Of a stretch of DNA of 64,000 nt, positions 42,536 to 51,716 are shown one piece after another (positions within the stretch are counted from its first letter, which is position 1; each line of letters starts with the position of its first letter). Location: NCBI RefSeq assembly GCF_046719735.1, contig NZ_JAUTWQ010000011.1, positions 62,001-126,000 of the forward strand, given 5' to 3'. This stretch comes from Halobacillus_B rhizosphaerae (GTDB lineage: Bacteria > Bacillota > Bacilli > Bacillales > Halobacillaceae). The notes below the pieces were generated by a model. It ran no database searches. It was given only the letters and a program-made list of their open reading frames with translations, and was not told the DNA's origin. Made by a program: the position numbers and the translations under genes.

Positions 42536-43549
42536 ATGAGTTCAGATCGATATTCAAGGCAAAAGCTCTTCGCACCCATTGGGGAAGAAGGTCAGCGGAA
42601 ATTAAGTGAAAAGCATGTTCTCGTTGTTGGTGCTGGTGCATTAGGTACGTCTAGTGCAGAGCAATTGGTACGTGCCGGAATTGGAAAACTAACGATTGTA
42701 GACCGGGATTATGTAGAAATGAGCAATTTGCAGAGACAGCAGCTTTTTACAGAAGCGGATGCTCTGGAACGCATGCCTAAAGCAATTGCTGCTGGAAAGC
42801 GATTATCAGAAATTAATCCTCTGGTTACCGTTGATGCCCGAATCATGGATGTACAGCGTGAAGAACTCGAGCTTTTTATTTCGGATGTGAACGTGGTTCT
42901 TGATGCCACAGACAACTTTGAAACCAGAATGTTGATTAATGATATGGCGCAGAAATATCAGGTTCCGTGGATTTATGGAGGATGCGTCGGAAGTCATGGC
43001 CTCAGTTTTACCATCCTTCCGGGTGTGACCCCTTGCTTGAATTGCTTAATGGACACTGTTCCTTTGAGCGGAGCCACATGTGATACGGTTGGAGTGATTA
43101 GTCCAGCGGTACAAATGGTTACGGCTCACCAGGTAACAGAAGCAATGAAGATATTAGTAGAGGATATGGACTCCCTTCATCATAAGTTTATTACCTTTGA
43201 TCTTTGGAACCACCAATACTCTGGGTTTAAAGTGAATCAAGTGAAAAAGGATGACTGCCCTTCATGCGGCAAGGATCCCGATTACCCTTATTTATCCGCC
43301 GGTTATCAGACGAAAGCAGCCGTTTTATGCGGAAGGGATACGGTTCAGCTCCGTCCTCCAATAAAAGAGAGAAATTTAGATGAGTTACGGAAACAACTGC
43401 ACGAGGGTATAGTAGAGCAAAATCCATTTTTATTGTCCTATACGAATGGAAATCAACGGCTTGTATTTTTCAAAGATGGCCGGGTATTAATTCATGGCAC
43501 CAAAGATATTGCAGAAGCAAAGAGCATGTATCATAAAATTGTAGGCTAG
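42536..43549 (+). CDS. MoeB/ThiF family adenylyltransferase
   Basis: 337 residues. Glycine-rich ATP-binding VVGAGALGTSSAEQL (about 30-44), the adenylation motif MSNLQRQQLF, DATDNFETR, the CVGSHGLSFTILPG region, the zinc-binding CLNC (around 165-168) and the later CPSC, completing a four-Cys zinc site. The C-terminal about 75 residues form a small extra domain, consistent with MoeB/ThiF-type E1 enzymes that activate MoaD/ThiS. MoeB fits the molybdopterin oxidoreductase at 11141 as one of its cofactor genes, but ThiF cannot be excluded. A gap of 51 bp from the SDR gene suggests possible cotranscription. Confidence 0.88.
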   Translation: MSSDRYSRQKLFAPIGEEGQRKLSEKHVLVVGAGALGTSSAEQLVRAGIGKLTIVDRDYVEMSNLQRQQLFTEADALERMPKAIAAGKRLSEINPLVTVDARIMDVQREELELFISDVNVVLDATDNFETRMLINDMAQKYQVPWIYGGCVGSHGLSFTILPGVTPCLNCLMDTVPLSGATCDTVGVISPAVQMVTAHQVTEAMKILVEDMDSLHHKFITFDLWNHQYSGFKVNQVKKDDCPSCGKDPDYPYLSAGYQTKAAVLCGRDTVQLRPPIKERNLDELRKQLHEGIVEQNPFLLSYTNGNQRLVFFKDGRVLIHGTKDIAEAKSMYHKIVG

Positions 43550-43631
43550 ACGTCAGGCGCTGATGTTTGTTTGAAGTATCTTTCGGGAATTAATAGAAGT
43601 ATGACCATACTGCTTCTAAGGAGGTACCACT

Positions 43632-43727
43632 ATGGCGAGATTGCTTAAGCGAGCGTTGAAATATGGACCGATTATTTATCCAGTAGTAAAGAAATTCATG
43701 AGAAAAAGAAGCTCCAAAAGATATTAG
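43632..43727 (+). CDS. 31-residue basic peptide
   Basis: ATG at 43632 with an ideal AAGGAGGT ribosome binding site at 8 nt, 31 codons, immediately followed by a strong terminator. The product is very basic: MARLLKRALKYGPIIY, then PVVKKFMRKR and KRY at the end. It can form an amphipathic helix with a central Gly-Pro kink. Either a real small membrane- or RNA-interacting protein or a toxin-like peptide; not recognised. Confidence 0.6.
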   Translation: MARLLKRALKYGPIIYPVVKKFMRKRSSKRY

Positions 43728-43730
43728 AGT

Positions 43731-43759
43731 ATCGTGCCTTTAGCAGGCACGATTTTTTT
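43731..43759 (+). terminator. Terminator of the 31-residue peptide gene
   Basis: ATCGTGCC and GGCACGAT arms, then TTTTTTTC. Confidence 0.9.
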
Positions 43760-43956
43760 CTAGTCGTATAGAAAGTTATTAATGATTTCCTGTATGAAAG
43801 TTTTCATCGTGCACCAGCGCCCAGCCCCCGAGTCGAAGAAAGCTTCCCTTCACCACTTGTCTTATGCTTATCAGGGCTGCCCGCGCGATTGCGTTTTTGG
43901 TTCTTATGGTAAACTATGTAATAACAGTGTGGAGATACGAGAAGGGGTAATGACTT

Positions 43957-45111
43957 ATGAATCGATGGGATGGGACGCCGATCATTCGCTTTTTCGGCGG
44001 ACGCAACTTGCTTTACATATTAGGAGTCTTGTTAATGGTGGGCTTGAACCTGTTTGTGTACACAAGCGTTGCTTTTTTATTTAAGCCCATTCTTGTGTTT
44101 TTTGAAACGATTGCTCTGCCTATTATTTTGGCAGTCATCGTGTATTATTTATTGCGGCCGCTGATTATGTTAATGGAAAGCTGGGGGATTAAGAGAATTT
44201 GGGGGATTCTAATCACCCTTGTGCTCGTAGCTGGATTAATTACATTTCTAGTTGTCTTAATCATCCCGTTTCTGGAAAAGCAATTAGTAAGTTTGTCTGA
44301 AGAATTGCCGCATTATTTGAGACAGTTAGTAAACTCCATTGATGAATGGCTGAGGAATTCCATTTTTGCCGGCTATTATACAAATACGTTTCAAGATGTG
44401 GATAGTATACTTAATCAGCTTCCGGACAATCTGTCTTCCTATGCCGGACAGACAGTTCAGGGAATTACAAATTTAATTTCCACCGTGACAAGTGTAGTGA
44501 TTGCGATCGTTACGCTGCCGTTCATCTTGTTCTATTTACTGAAAGACGGAAAAAAACTGCCCGACATGCTGCTGCGGGTTTTTCCGCCAAAGGCGAGACC
44601 TGAACTGGCCAGTATGTTCAATGGAATTGACCATCAATTAAGCGCTTATATCCAGGGCCAGATTATTGTAAGCTTTTGCATAGGAATCATGATGTATATT
44701 GGCTTTGTCATTATCGGACTGGACTATGCCTTGCTGTTAGCCGCTATTGCAAGCGTGACCAGTGTAGTCCCCTATCTTGGACCGACGATTGCTATTACTC
44801 CAGCTTTAATTATCGCGATCGTTACCTCTCCATTTATGGTCCTAAAGCTGGCTTTCGTCTGGACAGTGGTTCAGTTATTAGAAGGTAAGTTTATTTCTCC
44901 TCAAATTATGGGGAAGAGTCTGCATATCCATCCAGTTACAATAATTTTTGTCTTATTAACGGCGGGTCATTTGTTCGGAGTGATAGGCATTGTGCTTGCT
45001 ATTCCCGGTTATGCCATTATTAAAGTGCTTGTTACCCATCTTTTCTTCTGGTTTCAACGCCGTTATAATCGTTTTTCAGATGAAGAAAATAAATACCGGA
45101 TAAACGATTAA
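43957..45111 (+). CDS. AI-2E family permease (YueF/PerM-like)
   Basis: 384 residues, eight predicted membrane helices. The LPFILFYLLKDGKKLPDMLLR, IDHQLSAYIQGQIIV and PYLGPTIAITPALI segments are typical of the AI-2E exporter family (DUF20). Start at ATG 43957 with GAGAAGGGG upstream. Family members have been linked to autoinducer-2 export and to Na+/H+ antiport in halophiles, so the substrate is uncertain. Own terminator at 45170. Confidence 0.9.
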   Translation: MNRWDGTPIIRFFGGRNLLYILGVLLMVGLNLFVYTSVAFLFKPILVFFETIALPIILAVIVYYLLRPLIMLMESWGIKRIWGILITLVLVAGLITFLVVLIIPFLEKQLVSLSEELPHYLRQLVNSIDEWLRNSIFAGYYTNTFQDVDSILNQLPDNLSSYAGQTVQGITNLISTVTSVVIAIVTLPFILFYLLKDGKKLPDMLLRVFPPKARPELASMFNGIDHQLSAYIQGQIIVSFCIGIMMYIGFVIIGLDYALLLAAIASVTSVVPYLGPTIAITPALIIAIVTSPFMVLKLAFVWTVVQLLEGKFISPQIMGKSLHIHPVTIIFVLLTAGHLFGVIGIVLAIPGYAIIKVLVTHLFFWFQRRYNRFSDEENKYRIND

Positions 45112-45168
45112 ACAAGTGAATACATTAGGAAAACAGTTCTTTTCCAATGGAGAGGCTGCAAACAGACT

Positions 45169-45205
45169 AGGAGACCAAATCGATTTTGATTTGGTCTCTT
45201 TAGTT
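45169..45205 (+). terminator. Terminator after the AI-2E family permease gene
   Basis: GGAGACCAAATC and GATTTGGTCTC arms, then TTTAGTTTC. Confidence 0.85.
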
Positions 45206-45305
45206 TCTATCTATTGAATTAATAAAGCTGTTCGTGACGCAGGAGCTGATTTTCCGTATTTCTCTTCAACAATGCCAACCGTAACGGAAGACTTCCAAAT
45301 CTATG

Positions 45306-46310
45306 CTATAAGATCAAATACGTAGTCAATGACAATAGAAGAGAAGTGAGGATGAGTAGAACCATAGGTTTGAAAGCTCTCGTCCGCAAATCACTCACAC
45401 TAACGCTCAGCCCCAGTCCAACCATTGCCATGGTTAAAATAAATGTAGTGAGTGTGGAAATTCCATCCAGTACATTTGCAGAGATTTGAATCAACCGTCC
45501 ATTTACAAAACTGCCGAACAAACTCATCGCCACAAAACCGAGGAGGAACCAAGGAAAGACAACTTGTTGAGTACTGCTCTCCTTACTTCTTTTCTTCATG
45601 ATCCATACCAAAAGGAGGCTTAGAGGTACTAATAAAAAGACTCTTCCTAATTTAGCTAAGAGAGCCATCCCAAGTCCCGCTTCTCCGGCAGGGGTTCCAG
45701 CTAATGCTACATGCCCAATTTCATGCAGGCTAAGTCCCGCCCATATCCCGTAGGCTTCTATATTAATGGGAAGAAGGGGGCGAAGAATTGTATAGCCGAT
45801 CGCAAAGATGGTCCCGATCACCGAAATAATGGCCACGCTGAGGGCAGTATCTTTTTCCTTCACTTTTAAAATGGGAGATACAGCAGCTATGGCTGAAGCT
45901 CCGCATACGCCAGTACCTATTCCGATTAACAAGGATAAAGAATAATCTGCTTTAAATGCACGGGCCAGCAGCATCATCAGTCCGATGGAAAAGGGAATGA
46001 CCATTATATCTTTTAATAGAAGAGGGAGACCCTCCTGATAAATGACATGAATGTCTAACTTCAGGCCAAATAAAATAATGGCTAATCGCAGCAGTTTTTT
46101 GGCAGAAAACTGAATTCCTTCATGAATGGTGGAAGGGTAGCCAAGAAAATGTCGGTAAACCATAGCAATTAAAATGCCGACAGCAAGAGGTCCTACATTA
46201 GAGATTCCTGGAAGCTTGGCAAGCTCAAAGCTCAGGAATGCGAGGAGTGCTGTGAATCCGATTCCGGTCAGCACAGCTTTTGAGTGGAATGATTTTAATG
46301 AAACGTCCAA
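45306..46310 (-). CDS. yeiH: YeiH family putative sulfate exporter (UPF0324)
   Basis: 334 residues from the TTG at 46310 (DVSLKSFHSKAVLTG), with AAGAAGGGG upstream; an ATG 60 nt earlier lies in the intergenic region and lacks a ribosome binding site. About 10 membrane helices. Family motifs: GPLAVGILIAM, GTGVCGASAIAAVSPIL and LSLHEIGHVALAG. Divergent from a LysR regulator, as is common for this family. Members are regarded as sulfate or related small-anion exporters based on limited work. Confidence 0.88.
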   Translation of the reverse strand: MDVSLKSFHSKAVLTGIGFTALLAFLSFELAKLPGISNVGPLAVGILIAMVYRHFLGYPSTIHEGIQFSAKKLLRLAIILFGLKLDIHVIYQEGLPLLLKDIMVIPFSIGLMMLLARAFKADYSLSLLIGIGTGVCGASAIAAVSPILKVKEKDTALSVAIISVIGTIFAIGYTILRPLLPINIEAYGIWAGLSLHEIGHVALAGTPAGEAGLGMALLAKLGRVFLLVPLSLLLVWIMKKRSKESSTQQVVFPWFLLGFVAMSLFGSFVNGRLIQISANVLDGISTLTTFILTMAMVGLGLSVSVSDLRTRAFKPMVLLILTSLLLSLTTYLIL

Positions 46311-46395
46311 CAGGACCCCTTCTTTACTAATAAATTTATACCTTTCATAGTATATAGAGGGTCTTAACATTAGTAAAATAAAACTTTATAATGTT

Positions 46396-46418
46396 TATCA
46401 TTAATAATATTAATGATA
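46396..46418. promoter_or_regulatory. 23-bp perfect palindrome in YeiH/LysR gap
   Basis: TATCATTAATA, A, TATTAATGATA. It contains ATTAAT motifs with T-N11-A spacing as in LysR operators, overlaps the -10/RBS region of the LysR gene and lies about 85 bp upstream of the YeiH gene. Confidence 0.6.
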
Positions 46419-46429
46419 GGAGATGAATG

Positions 46430-47314
46430 ATGGACTTTGAAGCAATGAAGACTTTGATTACCGTAATCGATCTTAAAAGTTTCACGAAGGCATCTAAAAC
46501 GCTTAATTTATCGCAGCCTACGGTAAGTTTCCACATAAAGAATCTTGAAGAATATTTTCAAACCACGTTAATTGACCGCTCCCCAAAAAGGTTTCATGTG
46601 ACAGATACAGGAGGGCTTGTCTATCAGCGGGCCAGGCAAATCTTAGGGATCATTGAGAATACAAGATCAGAAGTTTTGGAACACCAAAATCAATTAAGGG
46701 GCTTGATTCGGATCGGCGCAAGTTACACTGTAGGGGAATATATTCTTCCGGCACTTCTTAAAGAATTTGATTCGAGATATCCTTCTGTAGATTTAGATGT
46801 TCAAATAGCTAATACGGAAATAATTAATGAAGCGGTCCACTTACATGAACGAGACCTTGGGTTAGTTGAAGGACAGGTAAACCATACGGATTTGTCTTCC
46901 GTCCCATTTTTAGAAGATGAAATGGTCATCCTCGTGCCGGAGGGACATTCGCTTTGGAAAGTTAGAGAAGCGACGTTTCAAGATTTGCAGGATCAAACTT
47001 GGATTACGAGGGAGGCAGGTTCTGGGAGCCGGGCAGTCATGGACTCGATGCTGGAATCTTATAATATCAGACCTAAGAAAATGATTACGATAGGGAGTAA
47101 CCATGGGGTTGTGCAGGCAGTGAAAGAAGGACTGGGTATCACGCTAGTTTCGAAAACAGTGGTGGATCATTCAGATGTCACTCAGCTCATGCTTCCGCTT
47201 CCGTTTATAAAGCGTGCTTCTCGTTACTTTTCAAGGGTGACACGGTCAGGAAATCCTACGCCAAAAAATGTTGAAGTGTTTATCCAATTGGTAGATGAAC
47301 TCTTTCACCTTTAA
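46430..47314 (+). CDS. LysR family transcriptional regulator
   Basis: 294 residues from the ATG at 46430, with AGGAG at 7 nt; the ATG 3 nt upstream is too close to the ribosome binding site. N-terminal HTH (MDFEAMKTLITVIDLKSFTKASKTLNLSQPTVSFHI), then a substrate-binding domain (GLIRIGASYTVGEYILPALL and onward). Divergent from YeiH, with the 23-bp palindrome between them. Resembles the CysL/YwfK type of LysR regulators in Bacillus that relate to sulfur metabolism. Confidence 0.92.
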   Translation: MDFEAMKTLITVIDLKSFTKASKTLNLSQPTVSFHIKNLEEYFQTTLIDRSPKRFHVTDTGGLVYQRARQILGIIENTRSEVLEHQNQLRGLIRIGASYTVGEYILPALLKEFDSRYPSVDLDVQIANTEIINEAVHLHERDLGLVEGQVNHTDLSSVPFLEDEMVILVPEGHSLWKVREATFQDLQDQTWITREAGSGSRAVMDSMLESYNIRPKKMITIGSNHGVVQAVKEGLGITLVSKTVVDHSDVTQLMLPLPFIKRASRYFSRVTRSGNPTPKNVEVFIQLVDELFHL

Positions 47315-47383
47315 ATTGTCATCAAATTTAAATATTTTCGGAGCATGTAGTTTGTTATGATAGAGAAACAGGGGTGAACCTTT

Positions 47384-47848
47384 ATGGAATTGCGTAAATA
47401 TCGAAGAGCAGATCTCCCGGCAGTACTCCGAATCATTAGAGAAACGATCCTCACAGTAAATGAGAAGGAGTACACGCAAACTCAGCTCCGCGCTTGGGCG
47501 TCTTGCTTTGAAGATGAAAGGGTCTGGGCGGATCGTTTTCAATCTGGTTCAGCCTGGGTCGTTATCATGGATGGAGAATTAGCAGGCTGCAGTCTATTAA
47601 CGAAGGACGGAGTTGCAGATCTCCTGTTTGTTCATAAAGACTATCTGCGCAGAGGAGCGGCCAGCCGATTACTCTGGAAGATGGAAGCAGAAGCAAGTAC
47701 CCGCCATGATTACTTGCGTACAGAAGCGAGTTTAACCGCTCTTCCTTTTTTTCAAGTGATGGGATTTAAAGTAGTGGAAAGACAAATAAAGATAACCAAA
47801 GGCATTTCAATAAAAAATATTAAAATGTGTAAAAAATTGAATACTTGA
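47384..47848 (+). CDS. GNAT family acetyltransferase
   Basis: 154 residues. The acetyl-CoA loop DYLRRGAASRLLWKMEAEA and the LPFFQVMGFKVVERQIK end place it in the YafP-like group of GNAT proteins. Start at the ATG at 47384 with AGGGGTGAACC. Substrate unknown. Confidence 0.87.
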   Translation: MELRKYRRADLPAVLRIIRETILTVNEKEYTQTQLRAWASCFEDERVWADRFQSGSAWVVIMDGELAGCSLLTKDGVADLLFVHKDYLRRGAASRLLWKMEAEASTRHDYLRTEASLTALPFFQVMGFKVVERQIKITKGISIKNIKMCKKLNT

Positions 47849-47979
47849 ACAGCATACAGGGTATGGTGCATTATACGACTTATTGAAACGTTTAGTTAGA
47901 GACATTCGTATAGAGTACAAATCGGAACGAAGTGGTGTGGTTTCGAGCCAAATCTTTTTTACAATACTGAGGTGAAATC

Positions 47980-48072
47980 ATGAAAAGCCTAGACCAGATT
48001 GTCGATTATTTGAAGACTCTGGGAGTTGAGGTTGAAAAGGTTTATAGGACACCGAAGGAAGAAACAAGGTAA
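47980..48072 (+). CDS. Possible 30-residue small protein
   Basis: ATG at 47980 after GAGGTGAAATC. 30 residues: KSLDQIVDYLKTLGVEVEKVYRTPKEETR after the start (split here as KSLDQIVDYLKTLG and VEVEKVYRTPKEETR). An amphipathic helix-strand start that could be the remnant of a longer protein; the next frame continues acidic (VSEEENPLKSTLDIDD) up to the terminator. Not recognised. Confidence 0.4.
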   Translation: MKSLDQIVDYLKTLGVEVEKVYRTPKEETR

Positions 48073-48138
48073 GCGAAGAAGAAAACCCGCTCAAGTCAAC
48101 CCTGGACATAGATGATAAAAAAAGTTCAATATACGTAA

Positions 48139-48169
48139 TGAGGTATGTCTTAACAAAAGACATACCTTA
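48139..48169. terminator. Terminator between convergent genes
   Basis: AGGTATGTCTT and AAGACATACCT arms (48141-48168 region). No strong T-run on the minus strand. Confidence 0.6.
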
Positions 48170-48172
48170 TCT

Positions 48173-49390
48173 TTATGCGGTTTTGTTGTTAGTAATTTTG
48201 ACAAAAGCAGGATCGTTGGATTGAAAGACTGCCCAGATGATTCCTAGAGCTACAGGAACTAGAAGAAACAAGAAGACCTCATTTGCTCCGCGTGACGCCG
48301 CAATCACCCCGAAAATAGGACCGGAAATGACGACCGATGCCTGATTGCTCAGCATACGAAAACTGGACATTCGGCCATGGTACTCTTTATCTGTAGACAT
48401 TTGCTGGATGGATTGGAGTAAGGCTCTTATCCAGGAGGTACCAAGCCCCACACCTAGAACTCCAATGAAAACGAATAGCAAATGCTGGGTACAACCGAGC
48501 AGGAAAAGTCCTGCCGCCATTGCCGTAAGCGACCAAACTGCCAGTCGGTTTTTACACTTATACCACCACCAGGTGCCAAGAATTCCTGCCAGTATCCCCC
48601 CAGCTGAAAAGCAAGCATCAAGCAATCCATAAGTAACCGAATTTTGATGCAGATACTCGCTCGTATAAACAGATAAAAACCCAATCGTTGTGTGAAAAGT
48701 TAATTGTCCGAGCATCATCATAGCAAATAGGCCGTATAGCATGGGATGCAGAGATAAATAGTTGAACCCATCTTTTAATTCTCCAATGATGTTCAAGGAT
48801 TTAGAAGGGGATAATTGGCTATTCCTTTCATAATGAAGCCGCCATACGGCTGTCCAGGCTGCCCCGTATAAAGATAGTACGACTCCTAGAGATCCGCTAA
48901 TAGGAACCATTCCTGAAAGTATTCCGCCAATAGCTGCCCCTGCGAGTCCTCCTGAGATTGTGGCAGAACTGGATAAAGAGAAAATTCTGGGTAAGGTCTC
49001 TTTATCGAATACTTCTGCAGTTAATGCCTGCAGGGATGGACGATAGAGAGACCCCGCTGTCTGCATCATCATATGGGCGGCAATAATAGTCCAGGGAGAA
49101 ATATACCCTGTGATAGCTGTTGCCATTAACAAGAGGAGGACCACAAAGCTAATGGCACCTGCCAGGTTTGCTAATCGCTTACGGTTGTATCGATCCACCA
49201 GCACTCCAAACACTAGATTAGACAAAAGGCCAGGGATAAAGCCGAAGCTTACAAACAAACCGGTATAGATGGCGTCTTGGGTCCATTTGAACAAAAACCA
49301 GGTGATTAATACAAAATACATGGCGCGGCCGCATTCGTATAAGAAGTAAGCAGCTAATAATTTAGTCGTATTGGCTCGATTCACGTTCAT
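48173..49390 (-). CDS. MFS transporter
   Basis: 405 residues, 12 predicted membrane helices, MFS_3-like. The loop 2-3 motif GVLVDRYNRKRLANL (about 63-77) is a classical MFS motif A, and helix 4 has MQTAGSLYRPSLQAL. Start at the ATG at 49390. Divergent from the LysR gene at 49494, with an inverted repeat between them, so probably its target. Substrate unknown, drug-like compounds likely. Confidence 0.88.
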   Translation of the reverse strand: MNVNRANTTKLLAAYFLYECGRAMYFVLITWFLFKWTQDAIYTGLFVSFGFIPGLLSNLVFGVLVDRYNRKRLANLAGAISFVVLLLLMATAITGYISPWTIIAAHMMMQTAGSLYRPSLQALTAEVFDKETLPRIFSLSSSATISGGLAGAAIGGILSGMVPISGSLGVVLSLYGAAWTAVWRLHYERNSQLSPSKSLNIIGELKDGFNYLSLHPMLYGLFAMMMLGQLTFHTTIGFLSVYTSEYLHQNSVTYGLLDACFSAGGILAGILGTWWWYKCKNRLAVWSLTAMAAGLFLLGCTQHLLFVFIGVLGVGLGTSWIRALLQSIQQMSTDKEYHGRMSSFRMLSNQASVVISGPIFGVIAASRGANEVFLFLLVPVALGIIWAVFQSNDPAFVKITNNKTA

Positions 49391-49434
49391 CCGCCCCTTC
49401 CTTTGATTACTACCAGTTTATTACTTCAGATGAA

Positions 49435-49455
49435 ATAAATATAATATCGATTTAT
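49435..49455. promoter_or_regulatory. Inverted repeat between MFS and LysR genes
   Basis: ATAAAT, 9 bp, ATTTAT, in the 103-bp divergent promoter region. Possible LysR operator. Confidence 0.35.
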
Positions 49456-49493
49456 AATGAAAAGTGATAAGTAATTGTTATGGGGGTGAGTGG

Positions 49494-50345
49494 ATGAAAA
49501 TAGATGATTATCAATTGCTTGTGCACTTATTTGAAAACCAAACCATTCGTGCTACGGCAAGGAAGGTGCTGATTTCGCAGCCCGCCATCACGCAGAGGTT
49601 AAAGTATATCGAAGAATATTTTGACGTATTGATTTTCCTCCGGACCCCTAAGAAGTTAGTGCTGACAGCAGCAGGTGAGCTGATTATTGAGCATGCGAAA
49701 CAGCTTTTAAAGGAGGAAAGGGCGGTTCATGCTCAAGTGGCACATTCTAAAGGGGTGGTCTCAGGGAAATTATCTCTTGGTGTTTCTTCTCTTGTCAGTC
49801 AGCATTATTTACCTGAATTACTTGAAGCTTATACGGCAATATACCCAGCGGTGAGCATTGATCTGATCACTGGAGTGAGTGAAGAAATCAGGCAGGCAGC
49901 CTCTGATTTTCACGTGTGTATTGTGCGGGGCGAGCCGGTGAAAGACCACCATTATTCCCAAATGTTCAGCGATCCTCTTTATCTATGTGATACAAAACCT
50001 ATTGGAGGAAATGAAACACGCCCTTTTATCGAATTTAAAACAGATTCAGAATTCTTAAAGCTGATAGAAGGCTGGCTGTTAAACAAAAAGGGGCTTTCCA
50101 TCAAACGATCCATCAAAGTAGATCAGTTTGAAACTGCCAAGCAATTGATGAAAAGGGGGCTTGGGATGACGGTTCTGCCTCAAAGTATTCTGGATCCCGA
50201 GTGCAGAGAACTGCCGCATCTAGCCTTGGAAGACCATAACCATCAGTTAACTCGGGAAACCTGGCTATGTTACCAGCCGAGAATTCGCTCTTTACCGCAA
50301 GTGGATACATTTGTGCGGTTTGCGGAGAATAAATCATGGATTTGA
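49494..50345 (+). CDS. LysR family transcriptional regulator
   Basis: 283 residues from the ATG at 49494, with GGGGGTGAG upstream; an earlier ATG adds ten residues without support. HTH (QLLVHLFENQTIRATARKVLISQPAITQRL), then a periplasmic-binding-like effector domain (GKLSLGVSSLVSQHYLPELL). Divergent from the MFS gene and probably its regulator. Confidence 0.91.
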   Translation: MKIDDYQLLVHLFENQTIRATARKVLISQPAITQRLKYIEEYFDVLIFLRTPKKLVLTAAGELIIEHAKQLLKEERAVHAQVAHSKGVVSGKLSLGVSSLVSQHYLPELLEAYTAIYPAVSIDLITGVSEEIRQAASDFHVCIVRGEPVKDHHYSQMFSDPLYLCDTKPIGGNETRPFIEFKTDSEFLKLIEGWLLNKKGLSIKRSIKVDQFETAKQLMKRGLGMTVLPQSILDPECRELPHLALEDHNHQLTRETWLCYQPRIRSLPQVDTFVRFAENKSWI

Positions 50346-50459
50346 GATTGTCTTGTCTCTTTTCTAGAAACGGCAGGATCGAATTCTTTATGATTGGAAA
50401 TTATCGTGAATACATTCTATGATAATAATAATTATTTCACTGTCCAAAGGGGATCATAT

Positions 50460-51254
50460 ATGAAGGAAAATACATTTGAAAAATTAAAAGAGATTCAGCA
50501 AAATGAGTTTATCAAAACGGCGATTGATTATGTAGGGGCTGGAGTGGTTATTTCAGATCCTGAACAAGAGGATAATCCAATTATCTACATAAATAAAGGG
50601 TTTGAAGATTTAACCGGCTATCATTCTGATGAGGTGGTGGGAAAGAACTGCCGTTTTCTGCAAGGGGAAGGTACTGACCCCAATGCCCTAATGAAAATCC
50701 GTGATGGGCTTAAGAACTATGAAGAGGTTCAGGTCGAGCTGAAGAATTATCAAAAGAACGGCAGAATGTTTTGGAATGAGCTGCAAATTTTCCCGGTTTA
50801 TATTAAGCAAATGAACCAGACCTTTTTTGTGGGAGTCCAGAAAGACATTACAGTAAGGAAAGAAGCGGAGGAGCTTGCCAGTCATTACTCTTCAGAAGTG
50901 AAACGTCTGTCTACACCGATTGTGCCTGTAGAAGATCATATTTCTGTACTTCCCTTTGTAGGAACCATCGATGAAGAGCGGCTTCAGCAAATGCTGGATA
51001 ACGTCAGTCACCATGTGAAGGAGTCTAAAGATGATTACTTGATTCTGGACCTTTCTGCCGTACATTCCTACAATCAAGCGATTCATATGGGGATCTACCA
51101 GTTGAATCAGCTGCTGGACTTGATGGGTACTACCTTGATTATAACGGGGATTAAGCCTGAATTTGCCATACAAAGTGTTCCTTATGCTGATTTCAGCGAA
51201 CTATCACTGAAAAGTTACGCTACAGTGAAGCAGGCTTTGCACGCGATCCGCTAA
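50460..51254 (+). CDS. pfyP: Blue-light photoreceptor with LOV and STAS domains
   Basis: 264 residues from the ATG at 50460, with AAAGGGG upstream. The LOV (PAS) domain has the flavin-adduct motif GKNCRFLQG with Cys64; FMN-contact residues are in NPIIYINKGF, and GVQKDITVRKEA ends the domain and starts the J-alpha helix. The C-terminal STAS domain includes DYLILDLSAVHSYNQAIHMG. This is the YtvA (PfyP) arrangement of B. subtilis, which feeds blue light into the sigmaB stressosome. No sigmaB promoter was found by eye. The upstream LysR gene is on the same strand. Confidence 0.95.
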   Translation: MKENTFEKLKEIQQNEFIKTAIDYVGAGVVISDPEQEDNPIIYINKGFEDLTGYHSDEVVGKNCRFLQGEGTDPNALMKIRDGLKNYEEVQVELKNYQKNGRMFWNELQIFPVYIKQMNQTFFVGVQKDITVRKEAEELASHYSSEVKRLSTPIVPVEDHISVLPFVGTIDEERLQQMLDNVSHHVKESKDDYLILDLSAVHSYNQAIHMGIYQLNQLLDLMGTTLIITGIKPEFAIQSVPYADFSELSLKSYATVKQALHAIR

Positions 51255-51257
51255 AAG

Positions 51258-51287
51258 AACTCCCCTGGAAATATGGCCAGGGGAGGG
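51258..51287. terminator. Bidirectional terminator
   Basis: CTCCCCTGG and CCAGGGGAG arms. On the minus strand TTCTTTT follows. Lies between the convergent photoreceptor and VOC genes. Confidence 0.82.
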
Positions 51288-51290
51288 AGG

Positions 51291-51716
51291 CTAGGAGCTC
51301 CGTTTTTGCTGTTTTCGCTGCATTTCGTGATACGAAGAACTTGGTTTCTCATACACGACACTAAAAGCGTTGCCGTCGAGGTCAAAAAAATCAAAATAAG
51401 ACATCCATTTATTTTCCTTTAAGCTGCTCACTTCTACACCTTGATTCAGTAAATGGTGATACGCTCGGTCGATGTCCTGAACGATATAGTTATAATAAGG
51501 ATTGCTTTTTATCTCGCTGATTTTAAACTCTGTCGGCTGGGCTTGTTCTACTTCAATAAGACCCAGCTGCATATCTCCCTCTGGAAAAAAGAAACTCGCT
51601 CCTTTTTCACTGCCATCCCACTCATCGATTAATATAGCTTCAAGCGTCTTTTGATACCAAGCAATGGATTGATCAAGGTTCGTAACGGGAATGAAGATAC
51701 TTCCAAGTCTAAACAC
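51291..51716 (-). CDS. VOC/glyoxalase-like protein
   Basis: 141 residues, GTG start with AAGGAGG. Glyoxalase/bleomycin resistance fold: VTNLDQSIAWYQKTL start and YFDFFDLDGNAFSVVYE end, typical of the VOC family. The C-terminus is basic (MQRKQQKRSS). A metal-dependent enzyme or binding protein; substrate unknown. Confidence 0.85.
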   Translation of the reverse strand: MFRLGSIFIPVTNLDQSIAWYQKTLEAILIDEWDGSEKGASFFFPEGDMQLGLIEVEQAQPTEFKISEIKSNPYYNYIVQDIDRAYHHLLNQGVEVSSLKENKWMSYFDFFDLDGNAFSVVYEKPSSSYHEMQRKQQKRSS

